Source of the DNA: Atherix ibis
Taxonomy: Eukaryota; Arthropoda; Insecta; Diptera; Athericidae
Assembly: GCA_958298945.1 (NCBI GenBank)
Contig: OY282609.1
Span: 39,405,212-39,469,211, forward strand
DNA length: 64,000 nucleotides
Direction: 5' to 3'
Position 1 is the first letter of the stretch. The number at the start of each line of letters is the position of its first letter. Made by a program: the position numbers and the translations under genes. Shown here one piece after another: positions 35,272 through 47,394 of this stretch. The notes below the pieces were generated by a model that saw only the letters and a program-made list of their open reading frames with translations, was not told where the DNA came from and searched no databases.

Positions 35272-36162
35272 ATGGAGAGCGATCGAATGAATATTGAAAT
35301 ATTGGAGGGTGGAAGCAATTGGCTAACATGGAAGTTTCAAATGCGCCAAGTGCTGGAAGCCAAAGATTTGTTCGACGTAGTGGACGGTACCGATTTGGCA
35401 CCGACAGTTAAGGCTCAGGATTATGCAACGGCAATCGTAACGTGGAAAAAGAGCGATGCCAGGGCAAGATGTGCAATTTTGATGGCATGCAAAAACCCAC
35501 TGCTGCAAATTATGAATTGTGAAACGGCAAATGCGATGTGGACAACGCTCAAGAGCACATATGAGCAAGCATCAAAGGCAAATATACTGTTTTTGCAACA
35601 ACGGTATTACAGTTTCACAAAGGAGCCGGGCGATGATATTGCAACGTGTATGTCGAAACTCATGGAGGTCCTGCAGCAATTAAGGGACCAAAATGAAGGT
35701 GTTTCTGACACAATGGTTATGACAAAGATTCTAATGTCTTTGCCAGCGGAACATAACCATTTTCATAGTGCTTGGGAATCGACGGCTTTGGGAGATCGAA
35801 CGATGGCAAATTTGCGTGCGCGATTAATGACAGAAGAGCTTCGATTAAAAGCGCAGGGACAAGTCGAAAATGGGGAAGCGTTGATGGCCAAGCGGAATTT
35901 TTCGAAGAAAACATTTGTTCCGAAGAAGAGTTTCTCGTCTGGACAGAATAATAAAAATAGGGGCAAGGGTGGTAGCACCAGACCAAAAGGTGATTGTTTT
36001 CTGTGCGGCAGAAGTGGTCATTGGAAGCGTGATTGCCCAAGAAACAAGAAGAACATCTCGAACGACAACAAGAAACAGGACAGTGCGCCAAGCGATGCAT
36101 TTATATGTCATAGCTCAATTTCGACTGGAGACAGACACTTGGATGTTGGACTCGGGAGCTAG
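35272..36162 (+). CDS. Copia Gag
   Basis: The ATG at 35272 opens 'MESDRMNIEILEGGSNWLTWK', the usual copia Gag start, followed by the UBN2-type Gag core ('ANAMWTTLKSTYEQASKAN', 'ILMSLPAEHNHF') and a basic linker. One zinc knuckle, 'CFLCGRSGHWKRDC' (C-X2-C-X4-H-X4-C), lies at about residues 243-256. The frame stops at 36162, 21 residues after it should have run on into protease. In copia the gag-pol is a single ORF, so I read the change of frame at about 36115-36140 as damage. Product: capsid protein of the virus-like particle. Confidence 0.85.
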   Translation: MESDRMNIEILEGGSNWLTWKFQMRQVLEAKDLFDVVDGTDLAPTVKAQDYATAIVTWKKSDARARCAILMACKNPLLQIMNCETANAMWTTLKSTYEQASKANILFLQQRYYSFTKEPGDDIATCMSKLMEVLQQLRDQNEGVSDTMVMTKILMSLPAEHNHFHSAWESTALGDRTMANLRARLMTEELRLKAQGQVENGEALMAKRNFSKKTFVPKKSFSSGQNNKNRGKGGSTRPKGDCFLCGRSGHWKRDCPRNKKNISNDNKKQDSAPSDAFICHSSISTGDRHLDVGLGS

Positions 36163-39100
36163 TGAATATATGTGTCATCAACGTGAATGGTTCGAGAACT
36201 TTGTGGACGCATCCTCACACGTAACGGTTGGAAATGGCGAAAAGATTATAGCTCGAGGAAAGGGCGACATCAATATTCTTGCATTTAATGGCGATCAATG
36301 GATTCGCAGACGCATGGTGAATGTGTTGTATGTACCGGAAATTCATCTGAATTTATTTTCGTCGGGAAGGGCCATGGATCGAGGCTATCAATTGCAATCG
36401 AATAGCAAGCGCTGCGAATTGGTGAAAGATGGAAACATTGTTGCAGTGGGAGTTCGACGCGAAAGGCTTTTTCAAATGTTGTTCAAAGTTGGGGAATCGT
36501 CGGAGGTCGATAGAGCGACTGCAAATGTGGCGATCAAGAAAATGTCGCTTCAAGCATGGCATAAGCGATTGGGACATCAAAACGTCACACATGTGAGGAA
36601 GTTTATGCGGAGCAACGAGATTGGTTTTGTGGACGAAGAGTTTGCGTGCGAAGCGTGCGTCTATGTGAAGCATCATCGTGGCAGCCATACGAGTCGTGAG
36701 GAGAAATCAAGGAAATGCGGCGAAATTATTCATGCGGACGTTTGTGGGCCAATGCTAACAAATTCAATTGGCGGTTCGAGATATTTTTTGCTTCTTAAGG
36801 ACGATTTTTCACATTTTCGTTTTGTGTATTTTCTGAAGCAAAAGTCGGAAGTAGCAACAAAAGTCAAGATGGTGGTGATGCGAATGCAGCGAGAAATTGG
36901 ACATAAAGTTCGTAGTTTTCGATCTGATAACGGGACAGAATTCGTCAATGCGGAATTGGAAAAGTTTTTCAATGAAATGTGCATTGAACATCAGCGAACT
37001 GTGCCGTACACGCCGGAGCAGAATGGTTGTGTGGAGCGTGACAATCGTACAATTGTGAAGTCAGCGCGAACGATGATTCATTCGAAACAAATGGACTACA
37101 AATTCTGGGCGGAGGCTGTAAACTTGGTAGTACATGTGCTGAATCGAACTGGAACGAGCACAGTATTGGAAAAATCACCGTACGAATTGTGGTACAACAA
37201 AAAGGCGAAAATCAATCATTTGCGGATTTTCGGTTCTGAAGTATTCGTACACATTCCAAAGGAAAAACGACAAAAGTTGGATCCGAAAGCAGTCAAGTGT
37301 TTGTTCGTTGGATACGAAAATCATTCGAAATCGTATCGAGTGTGGAATCCGGAGACGAACAAAATCGAGGTGGCTTGCGACGTGATTTTTCTTCTCGAAG
37401 AATCAATGGTAGCACTTTATATTGGTGATGCGGAGAAAAAGGTCGACAAGGATGCGGACGTGCCAGATGAAATATTGGAGACAGATGATGCGGAAATGAC
37501 GGCGGAGCAACCAATAAATCGTGGTGCAATTTGTGATCTTGATAATAGAAATGTTATCGGACGGCGTTTGCGCGATCGAAATGATATTATGGCGTCACGA
37601 CGACTCTCGTATTTCGTATCGGCAGATCACGTTGCTATGTTGGCTATCGGTGATGAACCAAAAACGTACGAGCAGGAAATCGAATCAGATGATCACAAAC
37701 AGTGGGAGCGGGCAATGAACGAGGAGTATAATTCACTCATCAAGAATCATACATGGAATTTGATCGATCCGCCAGAAGGCCAAAAGGTAACTGATAATCG
37801 TTGGATTTTTAAATTGAAGCAGAATCCGGATGAAAGCATTGATCGCTACAAGGCGCGATTGGTAGTGCGGGGATTCACACGGGAATATTGCATTGATTAT
37901 AAGGAAACGTTTAGTCCCGTGGTAAAATTTTCATCGATTCGAGCAATATTGGCGCTGGCAGCGTCAAAACAAATGAAGCTGCAGCAATTTGATGTAAAGA
38001 CGGCTTTTATAAATGGCGATTTGGAAGAAAACATCTACATGAGCCAACCGGTCGGATATGACGATGGCAGCGGACGAGTGTGCAAGTTGCTCAAGAGCTT
38101 GTACGGATTGAAGCACGCATCGCGCTGCTGGAACAAGAAATTTACGTCATTCATTGGCAAATTCAATTTCGTGGCCAGTGAATCGGATCCATGCGTTTTT
38201 GTGTGCAATGGGAAAAATGTAATGATGATACTTGCGATATACGTCGACGACGGTTTAATTGCATCAGAAGATGAGAACAAAATTGTTTCAGTCATTGAAC
38301 ATTTGCGCAGGGAATTCGAGGTTAAAGTGTCCGACCTCAAATGCTTTTTGGGGCTTGAAATCGAGCAGCGATCGGACGGATCGATTCACGTAAATCAGAA
38401 GGCGTATGCAAGAAAGGTGCTCAACCGTTTTGGTATGGCAGATTGTAATGCTGTTGCTACACCATTGGACAGTGCACAAAATCTTGGCGATTTTGATGCA
38501 GACAGAGAAGTAAATTTTCCGTATCGTGAGACAGTCGATAGTTTGATGTATTTGGCCGTTGCTACCCGTCCAGACATCAGTTTTGCTGTTGGCAGCGTAA
38601 GTCGACACTTGGAGAAACCGGCGCCAGCACACGTGAATGCGGTTAAACGCATTTTGAAATACGTCAAGGGAACGGCAGATATGGGAATCCGTTTTGAAGG
38701 CAAAATCAGGTTGAATTTGTACGGTTACAGCGACGCAGATTATGCAGGAGACATCGATACCAGACGATCGACATCGGGATATGTATTCATGTTTGGCAAC
38801 AGCGTTGTCAGTTGGCGCTCAGACCGTCAAAAGTCGGTGGCGCTATCAACAACGGAGTCCGAATACTTGGCGGCATCGCATGCAATAAAAGAATTGGTGT
38901 GGCTGCGTCGATTGTTGTCCGAAATATTGTCAACAGATTTGGACCAACCACATTCTTTATGGACAATCAAAGCGCGATTCGACTCGTGAAAAATCCGGAA
39001 TTCCATAAGAGGACAAAGCATATCGACGTACGATATCATTTCATCCGTGAGAAGTACGAAGACGGGATCTTCGATTTGCAATACGTGGCGACGGATGAAC

Positions 39101-39201
39101 AAGTGGCAGATGTAATGACCAAAGCCTTACCAAGGAAGAGGCATCAATATTTTTGCAAATTGATGGGCCTTGTGCCAAAGAAAACTAATATTTTGAATTA
39201 G
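36115..39201 (+). pseudogene. Copia Pol: protease, integrase, RT, RNase H (one late frameshift)
   Basis: Open from the frame change near 36115 to 38989, then continued in another frame (from about 38940) to the stop at 39201. Domains in order: protease with 'WMLDSGAS' (about 36150), GAG-pre-integrase with 'WHKRLGHQN' and 'CEACVYVKH', integrase with 'HADVCGP', 'RSDNGTEFVN' and 'TPEQNGCVERDNRT', RT with 'WIFKLKQNPD', 'VKTAFINGDL' and 'IYVDDG', and RNase H with 'SDADYAGD', 'RRSTSGYVF' and 'STTESEYLA', then 'DNQSAIRLV' and 'KHIDVRYHF'. All catalytic words are present. The only damage seen is the two frameshifts, so inactivation is probably recent. Confidence 0.9.
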
Positions 39202-39215
39202 GGTAACTGGTAACT

Positions 39216-39226
39216 AAAAGTGGGAG
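39216..39226 (+). other. Polypurine tract of copia
   Basis: AAAAGTGGGAG stands directly before the 3' LTR, the plus-strand primer position. Confidence 0.8.
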
Positions 39227-39487
39227 TGTTGAAATTCGTTGAGTGCACTCATTGCAGTTTAGTTACAGTTTTACTTTATTTACACTTTGCATGTAATTTG
39301 TATTAGTCTGAGTGTGCTATGCTCGACTCGGGTGGCGCACTCAAATGTAAGAGTCATTTCACTTCTCGTTTTTAGTCGAATAATAAAAAACACGCTGATT
39401 TTTGTTATCTAACTTTTTGTATCAAAGTACCGGTATTTTATATTTGTCTACAACTCCACAATGGAGTTTTGGTCTACAGCAATCTGT
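39227..39487 (+). repeat. Copia 3' LTR, probably cut short
   Basis: Matches 34717-34977 with a handful of changes, most near its end (TTTGTCTACAACTCC against TTTGTTCACTTGTTCC). Similarity stops at CAATCTGT (39487), about 25 bases before the end expected from the 5' LTR. Confidence 0.88.
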
Positions 39488-39729
39488 TTTTCTTTAAATT
39501 TTTGCTTCAATTGCATATAGGAAAAATTTGTGTAATTTTTTTCTTTTGATTTGTTCGCCAAACTTTAATTGTCTCTGAAATTATTCTGCAAGTGGTTCTT
39601 GAGTCAAAATCAATTATTACCCAGATAAACAGGAAGCGTTTTCCATTATATTCTATAATTTTATTCCTTTCATTTTCTTATTGCTATTTAGACTTTTCTT
39701 AATTCGAACAGCGTCTACTTTAAAATGCT

Positions 39730-40260
39730 ACCCATGCAGAACGCTATTATTGGATCGCACTCCAATATCCAAATAATTTCCAAAAATCTACAATACTATA
39801 TCAAAAATTTCCAAATCTGGTTTAACAGGTGGTAAGTAAAAATAAATGAGCAGAAAAGTGTTCATGTTACCGACCTCTGAAAAAACCTACCCATTTTTAT
39901 ACACCTTTCTAACAACATTATTCCACCAAAAAAGAAAGTACCCTACCTGGAACTGAACTAAGATAAATTAACTACTACTTGGAATCTTCACACGAAATTA
40001 AAAAGAGTTGAACTTAACAACAGAAGTTATCGACTACTATGTGTACTTAGGCTATTGAACAACCGATCAACACTTACATTAAAGAACAAACTTTTCATTT
40101 ACAATACAGTTTTAAAATCGATCTGGACATATGTGTACGGAATTGAACTTTGGGGTTCTATTAAGAGATCCAATTCCTCTAGAATTCTATCCCATCAATC
40201 TTATCGAAGAATCGTTGATGCTCTATTCTATGTTAGAAATATTTTTACCTTCACGGGTAT
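39730..40260 (+). pseudogene. Jockey-clade RT C-terminal remnant
   Basis: Broken frames give 'VPYLELN-DKLTTTWNLH', 'LLCVLRLLNNRSTLTLKNKLFIYN' and 'SIWTYVYGIELWGS', the same part of the protein as at 1752-2410. The endonuclease and RT core are absent, so it is a 5'-truncated LINE end. Confidence 0.72.
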
Positions 40261-42800
40261 AAAATGTTGGAAAAATTGGATATATAAAATTTATTAAAAG
40301 TAAACAAATTCTTAAAAATTGTATACATTCCGAAATTTGTTGATCAAAAGTTGGTATTACTTTTATAATAATTATTTTTTTTAATCTTATAACTATTTAA
40401 TCAGTTAAAAGAAATTTTTATCACTGAAAAGAAATTTGTTATTAAAATATAATATTATTTTAATTAGACGGTGTATGATAACATTCATCGAAAGACAATT
40501 AATTATAAAATGAATGCGATGATAACAATATGTTACATACTTAAATAGAAAAAATAACCCCAAAATAATTTATCCACGTGTAGTAAATTCAGTGACGCAT
40601 ATTATTAATATAGCAAATAGGTACCAAGCCCTGTTTCATTATGGCTATACTTTGTGTGAACTTCAATATAATATTTAATTTTTTTATGTTGTGCTTGATG
40701 TTGGTCTTTTTATCTTCTTGTAATATAGGAAATAATCTCTTTCAAATAATATAATCAAAATGGTAAAAACAAAAATGAATGAATCAAATCGTGTTTAATA
40801 TTGACTTTAGAAAAATAGGTAAATAATATGCGATGGTAGGTAAACATACAAAATAAAATAGAATTTTATGATTTACAGTAAATTTATCATTCAATAAGAA
40901 AAATATATGAACAATCGCATGATAGAAATTCGTTAACCAACTATCAAATTTCATAAATGAAAGCTAAACAAAAATAATAAAATTATTCTTGTATCTTAGC
41001 AAAAAGGGTAGAGTTTTTAGATTTCGTTTATTTTGATATTTGTAAAAAAAATAAGTATGCATTTGTATTGTAAGTTTCATATTGAAAAGACCGAATATGA
41101 AAATTGCAATACATATAAATATGTACATACTACATGATAAAAAGGGGTTTCAATTTTTAGGGTGCGTACTATCGTGTAAAATATGTATTTTACACCGATA
41201 TTATACTTACTGCAGTGGAACTATTTATTTGAATGTTTATTTTTTTCATTTATATTTGGTATATAAATCAATACTTTTCGAAAGATTAGATACAAAATAC
41301 GACTTTAATTGTTTCATCTTTAGGCTACGATAAGTACATTTTCTGAATCGAATGAAAAGGAATTTCTGCAAATTAATCAAAACAAATATAAAATTTGTTA
41401 TTTTAAAATATTGAATAGTTATCCCATATATTGTATATTAAATTCCTAATTAAATAAAGAGAGCTTTATTATAACAAATATGCAAATAAAATTATGTATT
41501 TTCAATTGTTTACGAAAATTTATAGTTATTTATTTTTATATTATGCGGATTTCTTAACAACAACATTTAAAAACGAAAAATTAAATATTATTATTGTATT
41601 TTTTTGTTAATAAATGTTAACATTACACAATAGTAACCACAAATAGTATATCTAAAAATAATATAAATAAGTATATTTTTTACACAAATAAATATTTACT
41701 TGATAAAAATAAAATAATAAATTTTTACTAGCTTATGAAGACAATTCATGTAAATAAGAAATATTATTGTATACAAAGTGTCGAAATTAAAATTTGAGTG
41801 AAATTTTGTACGGTATATTATGCAACTAAAATAATAAATGACAACAAAATTAATTATTATTAATCATAAAAATAGACGAGGCAATACATTAACTTATAAA
41901 AAATAGGGCAAATATTGTTTTTTATTAAAAGCCTTCTGCCTTCTTCTTTCCTTTATTTTTGATTTTCCAACATTCTTTTTTGAGGAATTTTTCTTTTATC
42001 GTCTAAAACAATGGAATTATGTCTAATGGTTAAAATGGGGTTGGTCAAATTATCTATTCTTTTTCAAGAGTTTCGAAAATGGTCCCTTCACATTTATTAC
42101 TTTTAATTATAGTTGGATGTTTTGTTAATTATTATTTAGAAAGAGTTTGCAAATTTCTGAGAATTGAAAGTATGAACTTTTTGTTTTCCAATCCTTTTAA
42201 TTTATTTCTATTTATTATTATTAAACTCATCACGTGTTACTCATTCTCTTATTTCTTTATTTAAAATACGAGTATTATGTGTTGTGTTATTATTTGAAGC
42301 CCTTTTATTTCTCTAACTACCACATTTACGCATATTTTATATAATTGTATAAAATTATGATATTATAATAACCACTTTAAAAATATTATTAATATATTAT
42401 TAAATAAACATCATAAATTTCTTCTCATAACAATGATAACATATCATTGAAATTGATTTCATTTTATTTTTTAAATTGTCATAAGTTTTATTGATTTTTT
42501 AAGAACGATTTTAAAAATAAAATGTAAGTTAACACCATCACTCACTGCATACAAATAACTTTTCCATACACTGAAACCCCTTAGTCACAAACAACTTTGC
42601 GACTGTAAAAATTACCATTCCTACAATTCCATCCCACTCCTATTACAACAAATGTTGATAGTAGGTATTTTTTATATGTTTCACATTAAACATCATAGTC
42701 AAATTTAGTTCATACGAGTTTTGTAATATTTAATTTCACATTTTAAATAATAAGCAAATTTATTGTACTTTTGTATTTCTGCTTTACTTCATCGGATTTT
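40261..42800. other. AT-rich intron sequence without recognisable features
   Basis: Part of the large abrupt intron. The open frames of 60-80 codons here have low-complexity, AT-driven composition and show no domain. Confidence 0.5.
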
Positions 42801-42817
42801 ATTCTAAGCTAATTTTA

Positions 42818-43640
42818 ACTATTGGGTTGTGGGAAAGTAATTTCATTTACTAATGAAGACACAATAAAAGCCTTAATTGATTCAAATCAGCGAATAACAA
42901 CTCGTGAGATCGCTGAGAAATTAAATTTATCGAATTCGACCGTTCATGATCATTTGAAACGACTAGGTTTAATCTCAAAGCTCGACATATGGGTTCCTCA
43001 GCTTCTTACGGAACAAAATTTGTGCCGTCGCATTGACGTTTGCGATTTGCTTCTCAAAAGCAAAGAAAATGATCTATTTATAAAGCGTATCATTACCAGG
43101 GACGAGAAATGGATTATCTACAACATTGTTAAGCGCAAAAGATCCTGCAGTAGAAGAGATGAACCGGATCAAAGCACTTCGAAAGCTAATATTCATCAAA
43201 AAAACGGTTATGCTATCTATTTGGTGGGATTTCAAAGGAATCGTTTATTTTGAGCTTCTACTGAGCAACACAACGATTAATTCTGAAATATACTGTCATC
43301 AGTTGGACAAATTGCATGATTCACTTAGAGAACAAAAGGCCAGAATTGGTCAATAGGAAAGGTACAGTGTTCCAACAGGATAATGCGAAACCACATACAA
43401 GTTTGACCACTCGGCGAAAGCTTTTAGAGCTTGGATAGGATATACTGCCACATCCACCATACTCTCCAGACCTTCCGATTATCATTTGTTCCGGGCTCCA
43501 CAAAATTTTTTAGACGATAAAACGTTTATTTCAAATGAGGAGGTCAAAAATCAGTTGGACCAGTTTTTTTGTTAGCAAAGAACAAAAATTTTATGAGCGT
43601 GGAATTATGCTACTGCCAGAAAGATAGCAAAGGATATTAA
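42818..43640 (+). pseudogene. Mariner transposon, internally deleted and decayed
   Basis: It opens with a terminal-repeat-like ATTGGGTTGTGGGAAAGTAA fused almost directly to the middle of the transposase ('STVHDHLKRLG', 'DIWVPQLL'), so the N-terminal helix-turn-helix is mostly deleted. Catalytic words follow in several frames: 'TRDEKWI', 'QQDNAKPH', 'HPPYSPDLP', then 'FYERGIMLLPE'. The third catalytic block is garbled by a deletion. A mariner DD34D family member, inactive. Confidence 0.78.
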
Positions 43641-44760
43641 AATAAAACTAATAAAACTAATAAAACTTAAAAAACCAAAATAAATAAAAAATGAGAATTT
43701 CTTCGCAAAATTTTTATTAGTAAAGATTTCAAATCATAAAAATAAAAATAAAACTCAAATTTATTTTAAAAAAAATAAAACCAACAAATTTAAATTTGGA
43801 AATTTTAAATAAGAACTACAGAAATAAGTAAGTACCAACAGGAAAAAATAAAGAAATAATCAATTAAGCACTAAATAAGTTACCTGTAACGATTATTGTC
43901 AGTCACATTTGTTGCCCCTCAACTACTACTCAATTTAGTTTGTTTTGAGAGGAAACCACTATTAAATCTTGTTCGGACACTCAAAATTACTCCTGAGTAT
44001 TTACCACTACTTAAACAACAACAAAAATAAATAATAGACGCTATTCAAGCAACTATTATACAAATGACCGATGCGGTATTTGTACTGAGACAGAACAACT
44101 AAAGAAAATAGAATGAAGATTAACGCTCAGCAGTCACAAAAACTAGCGCATCCCAAAATGGAGGCAGATCTGTACGCAATAAAAAAGCTACCAGATTTAG
44201 TAGAGAGTTGCACAGTATTCTAGAAGATTCTAGAAAAGCAGTTCTAGAGATCTCCAGAGTTGACGTCTAGCATTAATAGACCGAGAGAAGAAATAAAAAA
44301 GGAAAGAAAATAAAGGATTTAAAATATAAATATAATATAAGTAAATAAGAATCATTGCTTTGATATATTTAAACATAAATAAATAAAAAACAAATGAAAA
44401 AAATAAAACATGGAAATCTTTATCGAAAATAATAAATAGGACAGCATTATTGTGAATCGCACAACCACTTTGAGTTCCTTCACCAATTGCTTTCTTTACA
44501 TTATTTTTTTTTTTTAAATTGTTATTTTAAAAATGAACACATTTGGAAAATTCGGAAAAATATATTTAATAATAGTTTGGGGGAAGGGAAATTAATTATT
44601 TTTCACTAGATGGTTGTAGTGATATATTGTATATATACGAGTAATACAATATATCTCGTAAAGTATTGATCAAATAAGTTCAGACTTGTATGCTTGTTGG
44701 AAAAGTAACATTGCTTACTAAAAAAAATTCTTTTTCAGTTTTTTGATTGTCGACTTAGTT
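43641..44760. other. Intron sequence, unassigned
   Basis: A-rich tract, then 43900-44290 of more balanced composition that may be an old LTR or repeat. No motif can be claimed. Confidence 0.35.
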
Positions 44761-44781
44761 GTGAGTTATAGGGTGTAAAAG

Positions 44782-45515
44782 ATGGAAGTTATCAAAGAGA
44801 AAGTTCGGTATATTTTACAATTTTACGAAAATGCAACCCAGGCGCCTGAAATTGTAAATGGTGTTTATGGTCCCGATACCACAAGACAGTTTTAAACCAT
44901 TTTCATAAAGCTGGATTCAAAAAAAATGATCGATGTTTGGGTGCCATCTGCGAAGCCTTGACCAAAGGGAAAGATAACAATTAATTTCTTTAACGGATGG
45001 TAACTGGGAATGAGAAATGGGTCACATACGGCAATATTGTCCGAAAACAATCATGACCAAAGCGCGGTGAGGCGACTCAGACGGTGACCAGAAGCAACCA
45101 AAATGGCCAACAGGAGAGATGTTGTGTTCCATCACGACAACGGCAGGCCACACACATCTGTAGTGACTCGCCAGAAACACCGGGAGCTTCACTGGTAAGT
45201 TTTGATGCATCCACCTTATAGTACGGAGCTGGCAGCAAGCTTACCATCATTTTTTATGATTCCAAAACTTCCTTAGTGATAAGAAATTGGCATATCTTCT
45301 TTTCAAGAAGCTTGTTAAAATTGCTTAGTCGAGCTTTTCGCCAATGGGGATCACGGCTTCTATGAGAGAGGCAATATGAACTTACATTTAAAAGGGTAAC
45401 AAGTTATAAAACGAAACGGTGCATATTTAACCCAAATCGCACAATCCGAACCATGTTAGATAAATTCTTGAAATAAACGTAAAAATAATGGATTTATTTT
45501 TCCTCAAAATATAAT
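44782..45515 (+). pseudogene. Mariner remnant, same family as the copy at 52.9 kb
   Basis: It begins 'MEVIKEKVRYILQFYEN' at 44782, like the start of the 52871 copy, loses most of the DNA-binding half by a deletion near 44890, and resumes with 'DVWVPS', 'FHHDNGRPHTSVVTRQKH', 'MHPPYSTELA' and 'FYERGNMNL'. Its end AAAAATAATGGATTTATTTTTCC (around 45485-45505) matches the 3' terminal repeat of the 52.9-kb copy (AATAATGGATTTCTTTTTAC). Confidence 0.75.
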
Positions 45516-46290
45516 ATTGGCTTTAAAAGTACAATAAAATTTTATTTTTAAATTATAAGCTTTACATTTTATATTAACAAGAAGTTGTCAAAATTAAATA
45601 ACATATGTGTATAGGCAAAAAAATTAAAACGTAATTGTTCTAAAAATGTAAACTTCCTTTCTGATTAAATTAAATTTTCAATAAGTAAATGTTGTCAAGT
45701 ATCATTGCAATGTTAGCAAAATGAAAATATATACGATTAGTTGAAATCGAAATAAAAGACCATAATTTTAAACAAAAAAAGAAATAAAAAATAAAAAAGG
45801 AAGGAAGGAAAGAAGAAGAGGAAAAACAATAAACGAACAGTGCATGAAAAAAAAATCTATTATCGATTGGAGTTATGGAGTTAGTTTTTTACTAGTGTTG
45901 TATTCTTCCCCACTTATTTCTATTGTATGAACATATTAATTCCTTCATTTAATTCTTGGTTTTACATTTTATATTTTCATTTTTTTATAATCTATTTTTA
46001 TTGAGATCTTTCCTGTATGTATATATTATTTAGGTGGAAACAAGTGGTATTTGCATGATCACATGTAATACATTTATTTTAATTCGATTTTTTTACTTGT
46101 TTTATTTTTACGACGTATTTTTAATGAGATATTCTTTTTATTTGTATATATATATGGTATATAAATTATTTAAGTTGTAAAGAATATTATTAAATAAGTA
46201 AGTTTACGTATAATTCACAATTTTTGAATGTTTAATTTTTTTATATACTCAATTTTTTGTATACAAAAGCATTAAGAATATTAGTATTTT
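45516..46290. other. AT-rich intron sequence, nothing recognised
   Basis: There is no open frame over 60 codons and no repeat beyond A- and T-runs. Confidence 0.45.
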
Positions 46291-46296
46291 TATGAG

Positions 46297-46735
46297 TTGA
46301 CGGAATTGCTGAATACCGACTCTACTTGCACACAGATGCCGAGGTATTCAGTAAGTCCATCTTTGCATGGACTAATACGTAATCGATGTAAATAGAAATG
46401 TAGACTATTGTTCTAAGAGTCGTACAATAACATTTCTTTTTTTTAAGCAATTTATGTCAATAACGTTTAACAATGTAGTTAACTTTAGACTATATAATCG
46501 GAATCAATTTGTGATGGATTTTCAAGTGTTATCGATATACTCGCCGAGTGCGAACGCGTTTAATAAACTGTCCGCGGAACACGAGCGGTACGGCCCGTGT
46601 TGTGAATGGACATTATGTGTTTAGTGTTTTGTGTTGGATAGAGTGAATTAACTCAAATAGTTTAATTTGTACAAAGTGAATTGTAATAAAGTAGAAAAAC
46701 TTTTCTCCTGCCATCACATTTTGTCATAAGGGCAT
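46297..46735 (+). repeat. Possible solo LTR
   Basis: A roughly 440-bp block of balanced composition starting TTGACGGAATTGCTGAATACC, with a TATA-like word (ACTATATAATCGG, about 46489), a poly(A)-like TAATAAACTG (about 46560) and another AATAAAG near 46686. No coding part is next to it and I see no clear flanking duplication. A search against dipteran LTRs would settle it. Confidence 0.4.
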
Positions 46736-47394
46736 AACACTTATGACATTTGTACTGGTAGATCTGACTCTCGCAATCATTTTCCAGCTTAGTAATTGTC
46801 GAGTTTGCGCACTTTATTGGCTTCTTTTATCTGTCTATTATTTTCTTTGTAATTATTTTATGCTTAACTTTATTTGTTGTTTATTATTACTATTATTACA
46901 TTTTTTATTGATATTTTTATTATTGTTATCATTATTATTATAATTAATACTTATTTATTTTATTTTTTTGTTTTTGTTTTTTCTCTTTGAGGACGAATGA
47001 CTTCCGTATGGGTGCATGTACACATACACATATGTAACATTCGTAGTTTAATATGAAATCACTATAAACTAGCTGTGTTCTCACTTAACGAAGCATAGAC
47101 AGGTAGGAATTCTGACTTGTCAGATTTTAGCTTACGTGGACATAGTCTTAATGCCACTAATTTTTTCCTCACCAATGGCTCGCCATTTACATCCGCAATA
47201 ATGTAGCCTATGAAATTTTGCTACAATATGATGCTTGTTCTGACTCAGAATTTAATTTCATGTTTCATGTGGATCAAATTTATTGTCCGTAGGTCATCCA
47301 TTTATTATTGCTTTATTTATAGAAGCCCCAGTCTGGATAATAACTCTACCAAAAATGAGTTAGATGAGCAATCAGATTCTATAACAAGAATTGT
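46736..47394. other. Unassigned intron sequence
   Basis: T-rich with short simple repeats (TTATTA). Nothing coding is claimed. The last 200 bases may belong to the LINE remnant that follows. Confidence 0.35.

Larger units (their letters stand above)
34717..39487 (+). mobile_element. Ty1/copia retrotransposon with two LTRs, nearly intact
   Basis: Two 261-bp similar ends (34717-34977 and 39227-39487) start TGTTGAAATT. A copia-type primer-binding site (35003-35016), Gag, Pol and a polypurine tract (about 39216-39226) lie in the right order. The element sits in the large abrupt intron, antisense to the gene. Two single-base frameshifts break an otherwise open gag-pol. No target-site duplication is visible, and the right end seems to lack the last bases of the LTR. 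Confidence 0.93.

Noticed and set aside
35323..36111. Minus-strand frames opposite copia Gag
   Set aside because: These are shadows of the Gag ORF; they share no motif and vanish outside it.
36115..36140. Programmed frameshift site called with confidence
   Set aside because: No clear slippery site is visible, and copia-type elements usually have one ORF, so damage is the default.
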